Assembly: GCF_000337795.1 (NCBI RefSeq) | Contig: NZ_AOLP01000019.1 | Coordinates: forward strand, 62,001 to 126,000 | DNA: 64,000 bases | From: Haloferax denitrificans ATCC 35960 | GTDB taxonomy: Archaea > Halobacteriota > Halobacteria > Halobacteriales > Haloferacaceae | Reading direction: 5' to 3' | Shown: piece after piece, positions 32,776 through 41,246 of the stretch | Layout: every line of letters starts with the position of its first letter | How positions within the stretch are numbered: position 1 is the stretch's first letter | Notes under the pieces: model-generated | What the model was told of the DNA's origin: nothing | Databases searched by the model: none | The model's input: only the letters and a program-made list of their open reading frames with translations | Program-made: the position numbers and the translations under genes

Positions 32776-34260
32776 ATGACCCTGTCCGTGACCAACACCC
32801 TGACGGGAGAGCGCGAGGAGTTCGAGTCGCACGGCGACGAAGTGTTGCTCTACGTCTGCGGACTGACGGTCTCGGACCACGCGCACCTCGGCCACGCCCG
32901 CCTGTGGATGCACGCCGACCTGATGCACCGCTGGCTGGCCTACGAGGGCTACGACGTGCGCCACGTCGAGAACTTCACCGACGTGAACGAGAAGATAGCC
33001 GCCCGCATCGGCGAGGACGACCTCGGCGACGACGAGGCGGGCGTCGCCGAGCACTTCGTCGGCGACGTGATTCGCGACATGCGCGGCCTCAACCTGAAGC
33101 GCGCCGAGGTCTACCCGCGCGTCTCCGAGCACATCCCCGAGATTATCGACCTCATTCGGACGCTCGTCGACCGCGGCCACGCCTACGAGTCCAACGGCTC
33201 CGTCTACTTCGACGTGTCCACGTTCGACGACTACGGGAAGCTCTCGAACCAGAAGCTCGAAGAGCTGGAGTCGCGGGCGACGAAAGACGAGCGCTCCGAG
33301 AAGCGCAACCCGACCGACTTCGCGCTCTGGAAGGCCGGCGCGGTCGACCCCAAGACGGCCGCCGAACACCGGAACCCGGACCTCGAACCGCTCCACGAGC
33401 CGTGCGGCGAGACGTGGGAGTCGCCGTGGGGCGAGGGCCGACCCGGCTGGCACATCGAGTGCTCGGCGATGTCGATGACGCACCTCGGCGACACCCTCGA
33501 CATCCACGTCGGCGGCCGCGACCTCGTGTTCCCGCACCACGAGAACGAAATCGCCCAGTCGGAGGCGGCGACCGGCCAGCAGTTCGCCCGCTACTGGCTC
33601 CACGTCGGCCTGCTCCAGACGGAGGGCGACAAGATGAGTTCGAGCCTCGGCAACTTCTTCACCGTCGGCGACGCCCTCGACGAGTTCGGCGCGGACGTGA
33701 TTCGGACGTTCTACCTCTCGACGGCCTACGGCTCCGAACAGACGTACTCCGAGGAGACCATCGCCGAGGCCGAAGAGCGCTGGGAGCGCCTCGAACGCGC
33801 CTACGAGGCCGCCGTCGACGCCGCCGACAGCCCCGACGCCCGGACGAAAGTCGAGGCCGAGGCTCTCCGCGAGACGGTGACCGCGACCCGCGAGAACTTC
33901 CGCGAGGCGATGAACGACGACTTCAACGTCCGCGAGTCGATGGCCGAGTTGCTCGGCCTCGCCGGCGCGGTCAACCGCCACGTCGCCGACGCCGACGAGT
34001 ACGACTACCGCGCGCTCCGCCGGGCCGTCGAGACGTTCGAGGACCTCGGCGGCGAGGTGTTCGGCCTCTCCTTCGGCGACGCGGGCGAGGGCGGCGACGT
34101 GTCGGTCGCCGAGGACCTCGTCCAGCTCGTCTTGGACGTGCGCGAGGCCGAGCGCGAGGCGGGCAACTACGAGCGCGCCGACGACCTGCGCGACGACCTG
34201 ACGGCGCTCGGCGTCGACGTCGAAGACGGCCCCGACGGCGCGACGTTCCGCTTCGAGTAG
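32776..34260 (+). CDS. cysS: cysteinyl-tRNA synthetase
   Basis: 494 residues, class I. The HIGH-type motif is HAHLGHARLW, and the zinc/substrate region is marked by CGLTVSDHAH and WHIECSAM. KMSSS is intact (GDKMSSSLGN), and a C-terminal DALR-like helical domain is present. The family's length is usual. Stop is 9 bp from a convergent gene. Confidence 0.97.
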   Translation: MTLSVTNTLTGEREEFESHGDEVLLYVCGLTVSDHAHLGHARLWMHADLMHRWLAYEGYDVRHVENFTDVNEKIAARIGEDDLGDDEAGVAEHFVGDVIRDMRGLNLKRAEVYPRVSEHIPEIIDLIRTLVDRGHAYESNGSVYFDVSTFDDYGKLSNQKLEELESRATKDERSEKRNPTDFALWKAGAVDPKTAAEHRNPDLEPLHEPCGETWESPWGEGRPGWHIECSAMSMTHLGDTLDIHVGGRDLVFPHHENEIAQSEAATGQQFARYWLHVGLLQTEGDKMSSSLGNFFTVGDALDEFGADVIRTFYLSTAYGSEQTYSEETIAEAEERWERLERAYEAAVDAADSPDARTKVEAEALRETVTATRENFREAMNDDFNVRESMAELLGLAGAVNRHVADADEYDYRALRRAVETFEDLGGEVFGLSFGDAGEGGDVSVAEDLVQLVLDVREAEREAGNYERADDLRDDLTALGVDVEDGPDGATFRFE

Positions 34261-34269
34261 TTCGAGTCG

Positions 34270-34743
34270 TCAGTCGAACCGAAACAGCACGACCGCGAAG
34301 TCGTCGCGCGCCGCCTCGCCGCCGGCGACGCGACCCGCACCCTGTTCCGGGATTCCGAGTTCGCGAGCTAAGAGGCCGTGGGCCGCGGCGTAGCGGTCGA
34401 GGAGGTCCGCGGCGAACTCGCCCGTGACGACCTCGCCGGTCGCCTCGCGTCGCTGGCCGCGGTACCACAGGCGGCACGCCATCGGCCGGCGGAAGTTCTT
34501 CCACCAGTTGCTCTCCGCCTTCGGCGTGACGGCGACGATGCCGCCGCCCGCGACGGCGTAGGCGACGGGGAACGTGTACCGTCGGCCGCTCTTAGGGCCG
34601 ACGTAGGAGACGAGCGCGAACCAGCGACTGGCGAGTCGATGGAGCGGCGAGCGGAGCACGCGACGCAGAAACGGGTTGGCGAACCGCTGTTCGAGCGTTC
34701 GCTGTGCGTCCGAAACGCGGTTAGGGACGGCGGTCGGGGACAT
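34270..34743 (-). CDS. deazaflavin (F420)-dependent nitroreductase-like protein
   Basis: 157 residues. VSYVGPKSGRRYTFPVAY matches the phosphate-binding T-x-G-R-x-S-G element of the DDN/F420-dependent split-barrel family (PF04075), followed by NWWKNFRRPMACRLWYRGQ. Haloarchaea make F420, so a redox role with this cofactor is plausible. Substrate unknown. Convergent with cysS. Confidence 0.75.
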   Translation of the reverse strand: MSPTAVPNRVSDAQRTLEQRFANPFLRRVLRSPLHRLASRWFALVSYVGPKSGRRYTFPVAYAVAGGGIVAVTPKAESNWWKNFRRPMACRLWYRGQRREATGEVVTGEFAADLLDRYAAAHGLLARELGIPEQGAGRVAGGEAARDDFAVVLFRFD

Positions 34744-34820
34744 CTGTTCGCCTGTCGTACGCGCCCGGCGGAGAAAAATCGGTCACACGGCGAACAGGGA
34801 TGAGGCAGGTGCGAGGGTCG

Positions 34821-35105
34821 TCACATCGTAAACAGGTGCGAGTCGTCCGGAATATCGAACAGCCCCATCCTGACACCCGCGTCGAGCCAGCCGTAGCCGT
34901 ACGAAAACGACGCCAGCGCGTTGACCCAGTCGTCGTCGGCTTTGAAGTGTCGGCCGTCGTCGAGGTATGACTCGGCCATCTCCAGACAGTCGGCGGCGGC
35001 GTCGCCGAGCGGCGTCTCGTCGGGGACGGCCTGCACCGCCTCGTCGAGCGCGTCGGCGAGCATCCCCTCGTAGCGGTTCGTCTTCTCCCGTAGGTCGGCG
35101 GCCAT
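34821..35105 (-). CDS. DUF357 family protein
   Basis: 94 residues from ATG 35105 (longer GTG starts exist). Helical protein with YEGMLADALDEAVQAV, DCLEMAESYLDDGRHF and the C-terminal NALASFSYGYGWLDAGVRMG, the pattern of the archaeal DUF357 family (PF04010). Function unknown. Divergent from trxB. Confidence 0.8.
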   Translation of the reverse strand: MAADLREKTNRYEGMLADALDEAVQAVPDETPLGDAAADCLEMAESYLDDGRHFKADDDWVNALASFSYGYGWLDAGVRMGLFDIPDDSHLFTM

Positions 35106-35246
35106 GCGGAGTGATGCGTCGGCGACGGATACCGGTCTTTCGCTCCGCGGGGCGCGGACACCGTGGCATGCCTTGTCGTGGCGGTGGTGTAGCACTCCTC
35201 GCAATACAGCGAAACCTTAAGACGCCGGTGTAGCGAACTATCGCAC

Positions 35247-36296
35247 ATGACAGAGGACGCCGATTCGTTCGTGGAACACAGGAAGCTCATCATCGCCGGC
35301 TCGGGCATCTCCGGGCTCTCGTCGGCCATCTACGCCGCCCGGTCCAACAACGAGCCGCTGGTGCTGGAGGGCGACGAGCCGGGCGGACAGCTCACGCTCA
35401 CGACCGAGGTCGACAACTACCCCGGCTTCCCCGAGGGCATCTCCGGGCCGGAGCTCATCAACAACATGAAAGCGCAGGCCGAGCGCTTCGGCACGGAGAT
35501 TCGCCACGGCATCATCGAGGACGTTGACGCCTCGGAGCGCCCCTTCACGGTCACGCTCAAGAACGGCGACGTGTACACCGCGGACGCCCTCATCGCGGCG
35601 TCGGGCGCGTCGGCCCGCACCCTCGGCATCCCCGGCGAGGAGAACCTGATGGGCTACGGGCTGTCGACGTGTGCGACCTGTGACGGCGCGTTCTTCCGCG
35701 ACGAGAAAATCATGGTCATCGGCGGGGGCGACGCCGCCGTCGAGGAGGCCAACTTCCTCACCAAGTTCGCGTCGACGGTGTACCTCGTCCACCGCCGCGA
35801 GGAGTTCCGCGCCGAGGACTACTGGGTCGACCGCCTGATGGAGAAGGTCGACGAGGGCGAAATCGAACTCATGCTCAACACCGAGGCGACGGAGCTTCAC
35901 GGCTCGCCCGAGGAGGGCGTCGACCACGTGACGCTCGTCCGCAACCCCGAGGGCCACCCGAGCGACAAGCTCGACGACCCCGAGACCGAGGAGTTCGACT
36001 TCGACGTGGGCGCGGTGTTCTACGCCATCGGCCACACGCCGAACGCCGACTACCTCGACGGCACGGGCGTCCAGCGCGACGACGACGGCTACATCATCGC
36101 CAAGGGCGGCTCCGGCGGCGGCCAGACCGCGACCGACGTGCCCGGCATCTTCGCCGCGGGCGACGTGGTCGACTACCACTACCAGCAGGCCGCGACCGCC
36201 GGTGGCATGGGCGTGAAGGCCGCCCTCGACGCCGACGACTACCTCGAAGAGCTCGAACGCGAGGAGAAGCAGGCGGCCGCGGGCGCGGCCGAGTAA
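35247..36296 (+). CDS. trxB: thioredoxin-disulfide reductase-like flavoprotein
   Basis: 349 residues. N-terminal FAD-binding Rossmann motif (IIAGSGISGLSSA), active-site disulfide CATC at C142/C145, NAD(P)H-binding IGGGDAAVEEA and the C-terminal FAD motif GIFAAGDV. The NADP-specifying basic residues (HRREEF) are present. The C-terminus adds an acidic/Ala tail. It keeps thioredoxins reduced. Box A CCTTAAG is ~28 nt upstream of the ATG. No thioredoxin gene adjacent. Confidence 0.92.
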   Translation: MTEDADSFVEHRKLIIAGSGISGLSSAIYAARSNNEPLVLEGDEPGGQLTLTTEVDNYPGFPEGISGPELINNMKAQAERFGTEIRHGIIEDVDASERPFTVTLKNGDVYTADALIAASGASARTLGIPGEENLMGYGLSTCATCDGAFFRDEKIMVIGGGDAAVEEANFLTKFASTVYLVHRREEFRAEDYWVDRLMEKVDEGEIELMLNTEATELHGSPEEGVDHVTLVRNPEGHPSDKLDDPETEEFDFDVGAVFYAIGHTPNADYLDGTGVQRDDDGYIIAKGGSGGGQTATDVPGIFAAGDVVDYHYQQAATAGGMGVKAALDADDYLEELEREEKQAAAGAAE

Positions 36297-36337
36297 GCGA
36301 GCGTCGGCGGCATCGCGCTCTCGCGGGCGCTCTGCGT

Positions 36338-36361
36338 TCCGTTTTCTCTCGATTTCTGTTC
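36338..36361 (+). terminator. T-rich terminator after trxB
   Basis: TTCCGTTTTCTCTCGATTTC is a run of pyrimidine/T tracts ~45 bp after the trxB stop and just before the convergent small gene. Confidence 0.4.
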
Positions 36362-36369
36362 GATGCGCC

Positions 36370-36555
36370 CTACGTCAAAGACCGCAACAGCCACGCGAGG
36401 ATGAAGCTAACCGCCACGAAAATCAGGTAGACGCCCGGCGAAAAGCGCGCGTCCACGACGCCGACCGCGTCCGCGACCGCGACGGCGAAGATGACGAGAC
36501 CGACGCCGACGAGCCCGTTCCCGAGGATGTTCGGCACCCCTCGTTTGGTTTCCAT
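36370..36555 (-). CDS. small two-helix membrane protein, 61 aa
   Basis: Two clear hydrophobic helices: LVGVGLVIFAVAVADAVGVV and VYLIFVAVSFILAWLL, separated by a short charged turn, with a basic N-terminus. Function unknown; this type of mini membrane protein is common in haloarchaea. Confidence 0.6.
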   Translation of the reverse strand: METKRGVPNILGNGLVGVGLVIFAVAVADAVGVVDARFSPGVYLIFVAVSFILAWLLRSLT

Positions 36556-36618
36556 AGCCGCGGTTGGACTCGCCGAAAAATAAGCGTGGGGTGCGTTCCC
36601 AGCGGGTGAAAGGGAACT

Positions 36619-37827
36619 TCAGTCGGCCGCGCCCGGAGTCGCGTCGGCACCCGCGCCGCGCTCCTCGGGCGTCAGGTAACACTGCGGGTCGGGGCCGAAC
36701 AGTTCGCCCGTCGCCGCGAGCGACCGAAGCCGCGAGGAACCGCGGCAGACGTCCTGATACTGGCAGGTCGCGCACTTGCCGGTGAGATGTTCTCCCCGCT
36801 CGCGGAGCTTGGCGAGAAGCGGGTTCGACTCGTCGTCCCAGATGTCGCCGAACGGGCGGTCCCGGACGTTGCCGAGGCTGTAGCCCTGCCAGAACTGCGT
36901 GAGGTGGACGTCGCCGCGGTAGTCCACGTCGGCGACGCGCTCGCCGGTCGGGTCGCCGCCGTTGACGCGGAGGTACCGGTGAATCCGCTCGGCGTGGTCG
37001 GCGTCGAGTTCGTCGTGAGCGTACTCGACCACGTAGGCGGAGTCGGCGTAGTTGCCGACCAGAAGCGTCTCTATCTCCTCGCCCTCGGCGTGGTACTCGC
37101 GGGTCATGTCGAACAGCCGGCGGACGGCGCGGCGCTGGGCCTCGTCGTCGAGGTCGGCGTCGGCGATGTCGCCGCCGCGGCCGCCGTAGTCGAGGTGGTA
37201 GAAACAGAAGCGGTCGACGCCCACGTCGTACAGCAGGTCGACCACGTCCTCCATGTCGGCGGCGTTGTGCTCGGTGATGGTGTACCGGAGACCGGTCTTG
37301 AGCCCCACCGAGAGGCAGTTTTCGATGCCGCGGACGGCGGCGTCGAACGCGCCGTCTTTCCCGCGGAAGCGGTCGTTGCGCTCCTCCAAGCCGTCGACGG
37401 AGACGCCGGCGTACGAGAGGCCGGCGTCGCGGAGCGCCCGGGCCTTCTCCTCGGTGATGAGCGTCCCGTTGGTCGAAAGCACCGCCCGGATGCCGGCGTC
37501 GGTGGCGTAGTCGACGAGTTCGACGAGGTCTTCGCGGACGAGCGGTTCGCCGCCCGAAAACAGGAGGACGGGCACGTCGTAGGCCGCGAGGTCGTCGATG
37601 AGCCCCTTCGCCTCGGCGGTCGACAGTTCGCCCTGCGCGGGGTCGAGGTCGGCCCCGGCGTAGCAGTGTTCGCAGTAGAGGTTACAGCGCCGCGTCGTGT
37701 TCCAGACCACGACCGGGCGCTTCTGTTTCTCCTCGCGTATCTGCTCGACGTCGGCGTCGGGGTCGTCGTAGCGGAGGCCGTCGCCCTCGGCTCCCTGTCC
37801 GCACAGGAGCTTGCTGATGGAAATCAC
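36619..37827 (-). CDS. radical SAM/SPASM enzyme, partner of a PaaB-like protein
   Basis: 402 residues from GTG 37827, which overlaps the stop of the upstream partner gene (GTGA). The radical SAM cluster motif is C48-x3-C52-x2-C55 (RRCNLYCEHC) and is followed by LLFSGGEPLVREDL. The C-terminal SPASM-like part has CATCQYQDVCRG and PDPQCYL for auxiliary Fe-S ligands. In overall look it resembles AhbD/NirJ-type enzymes, which act on haem precursors, and rSAM enzymes that modify peptides. The pairing with the next gene matches the haloarchaeal Htur_1727 arrangement that has been proposed as a modification system (from memory). Substrate unknown. Confidence 0.85.
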   Translation of the reverse strand: MISISKLLCGQGAEGDGLRYDDPDADVEQIREEKQKRPVVVWNTTRRCNLYCEHCYAGADLDPAQGELSTAEAKGLIDDLAAYDVPVLLFSGGEPLVREDLVELVDYATDAGIRAVLSTNGTLITEEKARALRDAGLSYAGVSVDGLEERNDRFRGKDGAFDAAVRGIENCLSVGLKTGLRYTITEHNAADMEDVVDLLYDVGVDRFCFYHLDYGGRGGDIADADLDDEAQRRAVRRLFDMTREYHAEGEEIETLLVGNYADSAYVVEYAHDELDADHAERIHRYLRVNGGDPTGERVADVDYRGDVHLTQFWQGYSLGNVRDRPFGDIWDDESNPLLAKLRERGEHLTGKCATCQYQDVCRGSSRLRSLAATGELFGPDPQCYLTPEERGAGADATPGAAD

Positions 37828-38228
37828 TCGGCCGACACCCCGTTTTCGGCTCCGCGGGCGTCTCCCGCGGCGTCGCCGCGCTCCGTTCCGCCGTTCGACC
37901 CCTCGCCTTTCGCCGCGAGGTCGTTCCCGCCGAGCCGGAGGAACTCGTCGGCCGGCGCGAGCCAGAGGTCCGCGTCGCCGTCGACGCCGAACAGCGTCCG
38001 CGCCTGCTCGGTCGCAAGGTCCTCGGAGGGCGCGGTAACGCTCCCGACGTGGCGCATCGGCTCGGTCGGCGCGTCGCGGTAGAACACTTCCCACTGGCGG
38101 GTGCCGTCGATTCGCGGTCGTCGCCTCGGGTCGTCGTCGTCCATGCCGTCGCCTTCGGGCGGGAGGGCCACGCTCGTTTCGCCCGTTTTCAGCGCGCGGG
38201 AATCGAAGCTTTCGACTTGTTCGGCCAC
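37824..38228 (-). CDS. rSAM-partnered protein, Htur_1727-like / PaaB-like
   Basis: 134 residues from GTG 38228; ATG 38144 (106 residues, starting MDDDDPRRRPR) is an equally good start and would leave 100 bp to the divergent halocyanin gene. The folded core reads RQWEVFYRDAP ... MRHVGSVTAPS ... ATEQARTLFG ... DADLWLAPADEF. This is the layout of the PaaB subunit of phenylacetyl-CoA oxygenase (WEVF, HVGS, ARxxF, LWV-P). The tail is Gly/Glu-rich. It is coupled to the radical SAM gene by GTGA and is probably its substrate, scaffold or delivery subunit. Confidence 0.75.
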   Translation of the reverse strand: MAEQVESFDSRALKTGETSVALPPEGDGMDDDDPRRRPRIDGTRQWEVFYRDAPTEPMRHVGSVTAPSEDLATEQARTLFGVDGDADLWLAPADEFLRLGGNDLAAKGEGSNGGTERGDAAGDARGAENGVSAE

Positions 38229-38244
38229 TCACTAGCGCCAGCTA

Positions 38245-38757
38245 ATGACGAAACGGTTCTCCCGGCGGTCGTTTCTCCACGCAACGGCGGCGTCGACAGG
38301 TATCGCGCTCCTGGCGGGCTGTTCGAGTTCGTCCGGCGGCGGCTCCGGCGGCGCGGGCGACGGGGGCGGCGACTCGTCCGACGAAGAAGGCACCCTCGAA
38401 CACGAGATGCGGGACTTCGGCGGCTGGTTCGACCGGACGGGGAACTACGACGGCGTCCACGACCTGACGGGACAGGACAGCGTCACGGTCGCGGTCGGCG
38501 CGGGCGGTAACGGCGGCGGCTACGCGTTCGCTCCGGCCGCGATAGAAGTTTCCCCGGGGACGACGGTCGTCTGGGAGTGGACCGGAAACGGCGGCACCCA
38601 CAACGTCGTCAACCGCGAAGACGGGCTGTTCGAGTCGGAGCTCACCGTCTCGGAGGGCCACACCTTCGAGTACACGTTCGAAGAATCCGGCGAGTACAGG
38701 TACGTCTGTGTTCCCCACGAGACGCTCGGCATGGTCGGCGTCGTCGTCGTCGAATAA
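38245..38757 (+). CDS. halocyanin, lipid-anchored blue copper protein
   Basis: 170 residues. Tat lipobox signal RRSFLHATAAS...LLAGC, then a Ser/Gly/Asp linker and one plastocyanin domain with copper ligands in GGTHNVV and YVCVPHETLGM. Domain organisation matches characterised halocyanins. It carries electrons on the outer membrane face. Divergent from the rSAM pair with only 16 bp (or 100 bp) between starts, so expression is likely linked. Confidence 0.92.
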   Translation: MTKRFSRRSFLHATAASTGIALLAGCSSSSGGGSGGAGDGGGDSSDEEGTLEHEMRDFGGWFDRTGNYDGVHDLTGQDSVTVAVGAGGNGGGYAFAPAAIEVSPGTTVVWEWTGNGGTHNVVNREDGLFESELTVSEGHTFEYTFEESGEYRYVCVPHETLGMVGVVVVE

Positions 38758-38844
38758 GCGTAAGCGGCCGCGGCGTCGGCACTATCCTCGCGTCGTTCCG
38801 GACGAGACTCCCTCAGTCAGCGGGCAAATCGTCCGGCGTCGGCG

Positions 38845-38979
38845 TCACGCGGACTTCGGGGCGTCGTTCAGCGGCGCGGTACAGAGGACACAGCCGGTCT
38901 CCCGGAGCGTCCGCATCATCGGCTCGTTGACCCGGTAGCGCTCGCCGCACTCGGGACAGGTCACGTCGAACTCGCGCAT
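38845..38979 (-). CDS. 44-residue zinc-ribbon protein (CPxCG type)
   Basis: Very short gene, ATG 38979 to TGA 38845. MREFDVTCPECGERYRVNE and TGCVLCTAP give a C-x2-C ... C-x2-C zinc ribbon, with a helix between. It resembles the haloarchaeal CPxCG mini-proteins of the DUF7560 type (from memory). Its position is between the halocyanin gene and a regulator. Possible role: RNA/protein binding or regulation; not shown. Confidence 0.7.
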   Translation of the reverse strand: MREFDVTCPECGERYRVNEPMMRTLRETGCVLCTAPLNDAPKSA

Positions 38980-39073
38980 TGTTGCTCACCGACTAGTGGT
39001 ACGCCGCGAGGACCCGAGGGGGCGCACCCTGCATTCGCGGGGGACTGATATCCCGTCGACACGTCTCATCTCG

Positions 39074-39715
39074 TCACCCCTGAAGGATGGCACCCATGAG
39101 CTTCTTCTGTGCCATGGCGAGGTGCTCGGAGAACGTCGAGGTCGTGATGCCGAGTTCGGTCGCGACCTCGCCTTTGTTCGCGCGCCGCGGGTGGTCGAAG
39201 TAGCCCATCTCGTGGGCCGTCTCCAGCACCTCGCGCTGGCGGTCGGTGAGCTGGCCGCGCTCGACCAACACGAGGTCCCGCGACTCGTCGGTCGACGACT
39301 GGAGCAGTCGGCGCACGTCCACCGACCCCGACGACTCCCGGAGGGAGGCGACCACGTCGCGGAGCGTGTCGATGTCGGGGGCGTGGAACGTCAGAAACAG
39401 CGCGCCGTCGCGCGTCTGGACGTCCACGACCGGGCAGTCGAACGCCTCGACGCGCTCGCAGGGACAGCCGATGCCGCCCTCGCGGTCGAACCGGTAGACG
39501 CTCCCGTCGCCGTACTCGAACAGCCGCTCCATCTCCTCGGGGACCTCGGTGTCGTCGTCGAAGACGAACTCCTCGACGACCGACCCGCGCTCGTTGGGAG
39601 CCATGCTCCGCGAGAGCGCGTAGCCCGAGGTGTCGCCCTCGGAGACCGTCGCGACGGGACAGCCGTCCGGCCCCGTCACTTTCAACTCCGCTCTGATGCC
39701 CGCTGCGCTCGTCAT
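39074..39715 (-). CDS. HTH-10 (Bat-like) transcriptional regulator
   Basis: 213 residues from ATG 39715; a box A (TTTATA on the minus strand, 39744-39749) at ~-30 supports this over the longer frame. The C-terminal ~55 residues are the bacterioopsin-activator type HTH (LTDRQREVLETAHEMGYFDH ... VATELGITTSTFSEHLAMAQ). The N-terminal sensor-like region has Cys in DGCPVA and in GCPCERVEAFDCP, which could bind metal or sense redox. Divergent from the next regulator. Confidence 0.82.
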   Translation of the reverse strand: MTSAAGIRAELKVTGPDGCPVATVSEGDTSGYALSRSMAPNERGSVVEEFVFDDDTEVPEEMERLFEYGDGSVYRFDREGGIGCPCERVEAFDCPVVDVQTRDGALFLTFHAPDIDTLRDVVASLRESSGSVDVRRLLQSSTDESRDLVLVERGQLTDRQREVLETAHEMGYFDHPRRANKGEVATELGITTSTFSEHLAMAQKKLMGAILQG

Positions 39716-39741
39716 AAGAGTACGAAGTCGCCCCAGCCCCT

Positions 39742-39777
39742 GATATAAACACCCCCGATACACCGGGCCTTTATATC
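39742..39777. promoter_or_regulatory. two box A elements forming an inverted repeat
   Basis: GATATAAA (39742-39749) and TTTATATC (39770-39777) are perfect inverted copies 20 bp apart. The first is the box A of the minus-strand HTH-10 gene; the second points to the plus strand. Another plus box A (TATAAAG, 39834-39840) lies nearer the next gene. Confidence 0.5.
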
Positions 39778-39898
39778 GTGGTCCGTTTCCAGTCGCCGCC
39801 CCCGTCGAACGGGGCGCGGCCGGTCGCGTGGAGTATAAAGCGCCCTGCATATTCTGGGTGCCCTTCGACGGGCGACGCGGGCGAATCTACGAGTGAGC

Positions 39899-40246
39899 AT
39901 GCAGACCGGCCTCAGACGCAAACCGACCGGACCGAAGCCCGCCGAACTGGAGGCGGAACAGGTGCTGGAAGCGCTGTCGGACCGCGCGTGCCGGCGAATC
40001 CTCACCACCCTTCAGGGTGCGACCGAGCCGATGACCGCACAGGGCCTCTCCGAGGCGTGCAACGTCCCGCTGTCGACGACGTACCGGAAAGTCGAACAGC
40101 TCTCGGAGGCGGCGTTGCTCGAAGAGACGCTTCAACTGCGGGCCAACGGGACCCACACGCACCAGTACCGGTCGAGCGTCGAGTCGGTCACGGTGTCGCT
40201 GAACGACGACCGGGGACTCGAAGTCGCCCTCGGTGGAGACCGCTGA
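39899..40246 (+). CDS. winged-helix (ArsR-like) regulator, 115 aa
   Basis: ATG 39899 (GTG 39893 would add two residues). EAEQVLEALSDRACRRILTTL is the typical first helix pair, then TAQGLSEACNVPLSTTYRKV as the recognition helices and LRANGTHTHQYRSSVE as the wing. It is coupled to a small gene by TGATG. Box A TATAAAG (39834-39840) predicts a ~34-nt leader. Targets unknown; the divergent HTH-10 gene is an obvious candidate. Confidence 0.78.
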   Translation: MQTGLRRKPTGPKPAELEAEQVLEALSDRACRRILTTLQGATEPMTAQGLSEACNVPLSTTYRKVEQLSEAALLEETLQLRANGTHTHQYRSSVESVTVSLNDDRGLEVALGGDR

Positions 40247-40446
40247 TGGGGTCGGAGCCGGTTCATCCGCCGGACTCGGGGGGCGAACAGCCCGTCCGCC
40301 CGCGGCTCGCGTCGCGGCTGACCACCCATCCCGACGGGCGCGAGGAGTGCACGATTTACCCGGCGGACGCGACGCCCGAAGCCCAACTGACGCAGTGGCT
40401 CTCGGCGTTCGAGGGGAGCTTCGTCGACCTCGACTCGATGGAGTAG
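40246..40446 (+). CDS. small haloarchaeal protein, 66 aa (DUF7511-like)
   Basis: Start ATG 40246 shares its A with the upstream stop (TGATG). Soluble; the core is REECTIYPADATPEAQLTQW with SFVDLDSME at the end. It always seems to accompany a winged-helix gene in haloarchaea (DUF7511, from memory). Possible effector or anti-regulator partner. Confidence 0.7.
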   Translation: MGSEPVHPPDSGGEQPVRPRLASRLTTHPDGREECTIYPADATPEAQLTQWLSAFEGSFVDLDSME

Positions 40447-40473
40447 CGGTCTGCAGTGAGCGTGACAGCCGGG

Positions 40474-41172
40474 TTACAGTCGGTCGGCGTCGACGCCGTC
40501 GTCGCCCCTGTGCCACGGGCGGGGGCTGTCGAGCGCCATGAGGTACTCTTCTAAGAGGGTCGGAAACGCCCGCCCGCGGAGGTTCCGGAGGCCGAAGTCG
40601 GCGGCCCAACTGATGATGCCGGTGTCTTCCGTGACGACGCCGGCGTTCAGTTCGCGCGCGAGGATGAGGAGGTCGAAGTCCTCCCGGGAGTCGAGGACGC
40701 CCTGTCTGAGCGCGCCGCGGTAGTCCTCGCGGAGGTCGGAGATGACCTTGTCCACGTCGGAGAGCTTCGACCCGCCGTTGGAGCGCTGTTTCGACTCCTC
40801 GGCCTTGCGGACGGCCTTCTCGGAGACGCGGAGGCCGCGGTTGACCCGGTCGGACATCTCGTCGATGAATCGGTAGACGACCTCGGCGGGGATGTACACC
40901 TCGTAGCGGTCGGGGTGTTTCTTGATGACCCACGTGTCGAGTTTGCCGAGCACGTCCTCGGAGACGCCGCGGTCGCGCAGGATGTGTTCCAACTCCGCGG
41001 CGATAGACGGCGGCATGTAACACGAGATGTTCAGGTCCAGTCGCGCGGCGGCGATGGTGTCGAGGAGCCGTTCGATTCCCTCCTCGAACGTCTCGTCGTC
41101 GTCTCGAATCTCCTCGGAGAGAAACAGCGAGGTGTCGAGCACGAAGCGTTGTTTCAGCGGGTACTCGGCCAT
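40474..41172 (-). CDS. HARP: PIN-domain homologue of Aquifex protein-only RNase P
   Basis: 232 residues, the UPF0278/RNA-ligase-partner family (PF08745). The start [17 protein letters not shown] carries the first PIN acidic residue (D13). [17 protein letters not shown] and [18 protein letters not shown] near the C-terminus hold the other active-site Asp residues, and the central helical protrusion is present. Members cleave pre-tRNA 5' leaders in vitro. In Haloferax the RNA-based RNase P is the main activity, and its proteins rnp2/rnp3 are also in this window. No RNA ligase gene adjacent. Confidence 0.88.
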   Translation of the reverse strand: MAEYPLKQRFVLDTSLFLSEEIRDDDETFEEGIERLLDTIAAARLDLNISCYMPPSIAAELEHILRDRGVSEDVLGKLDTWVIKKHPDRYEVYIPAEVVYRFIDEMSDRVNRGLRVSEKAVRKAEESKQRSNGGSKLSDVDKVISDLREDYRGALRQGVLDSREDFDLLILARELNAGVVTEDTGIISWAADFGLRNLRGRAFPTLLEEYLMALDSPRPWHRGDDGVDADRL

Positions 41173-41246
41173 CGTTCGTCAGTTGGTACCGCGGCACTAT
41201 GACCCTTCCCCGTGGACGAAGGTGAGAGGAACCGTTCGGAGGCGGC

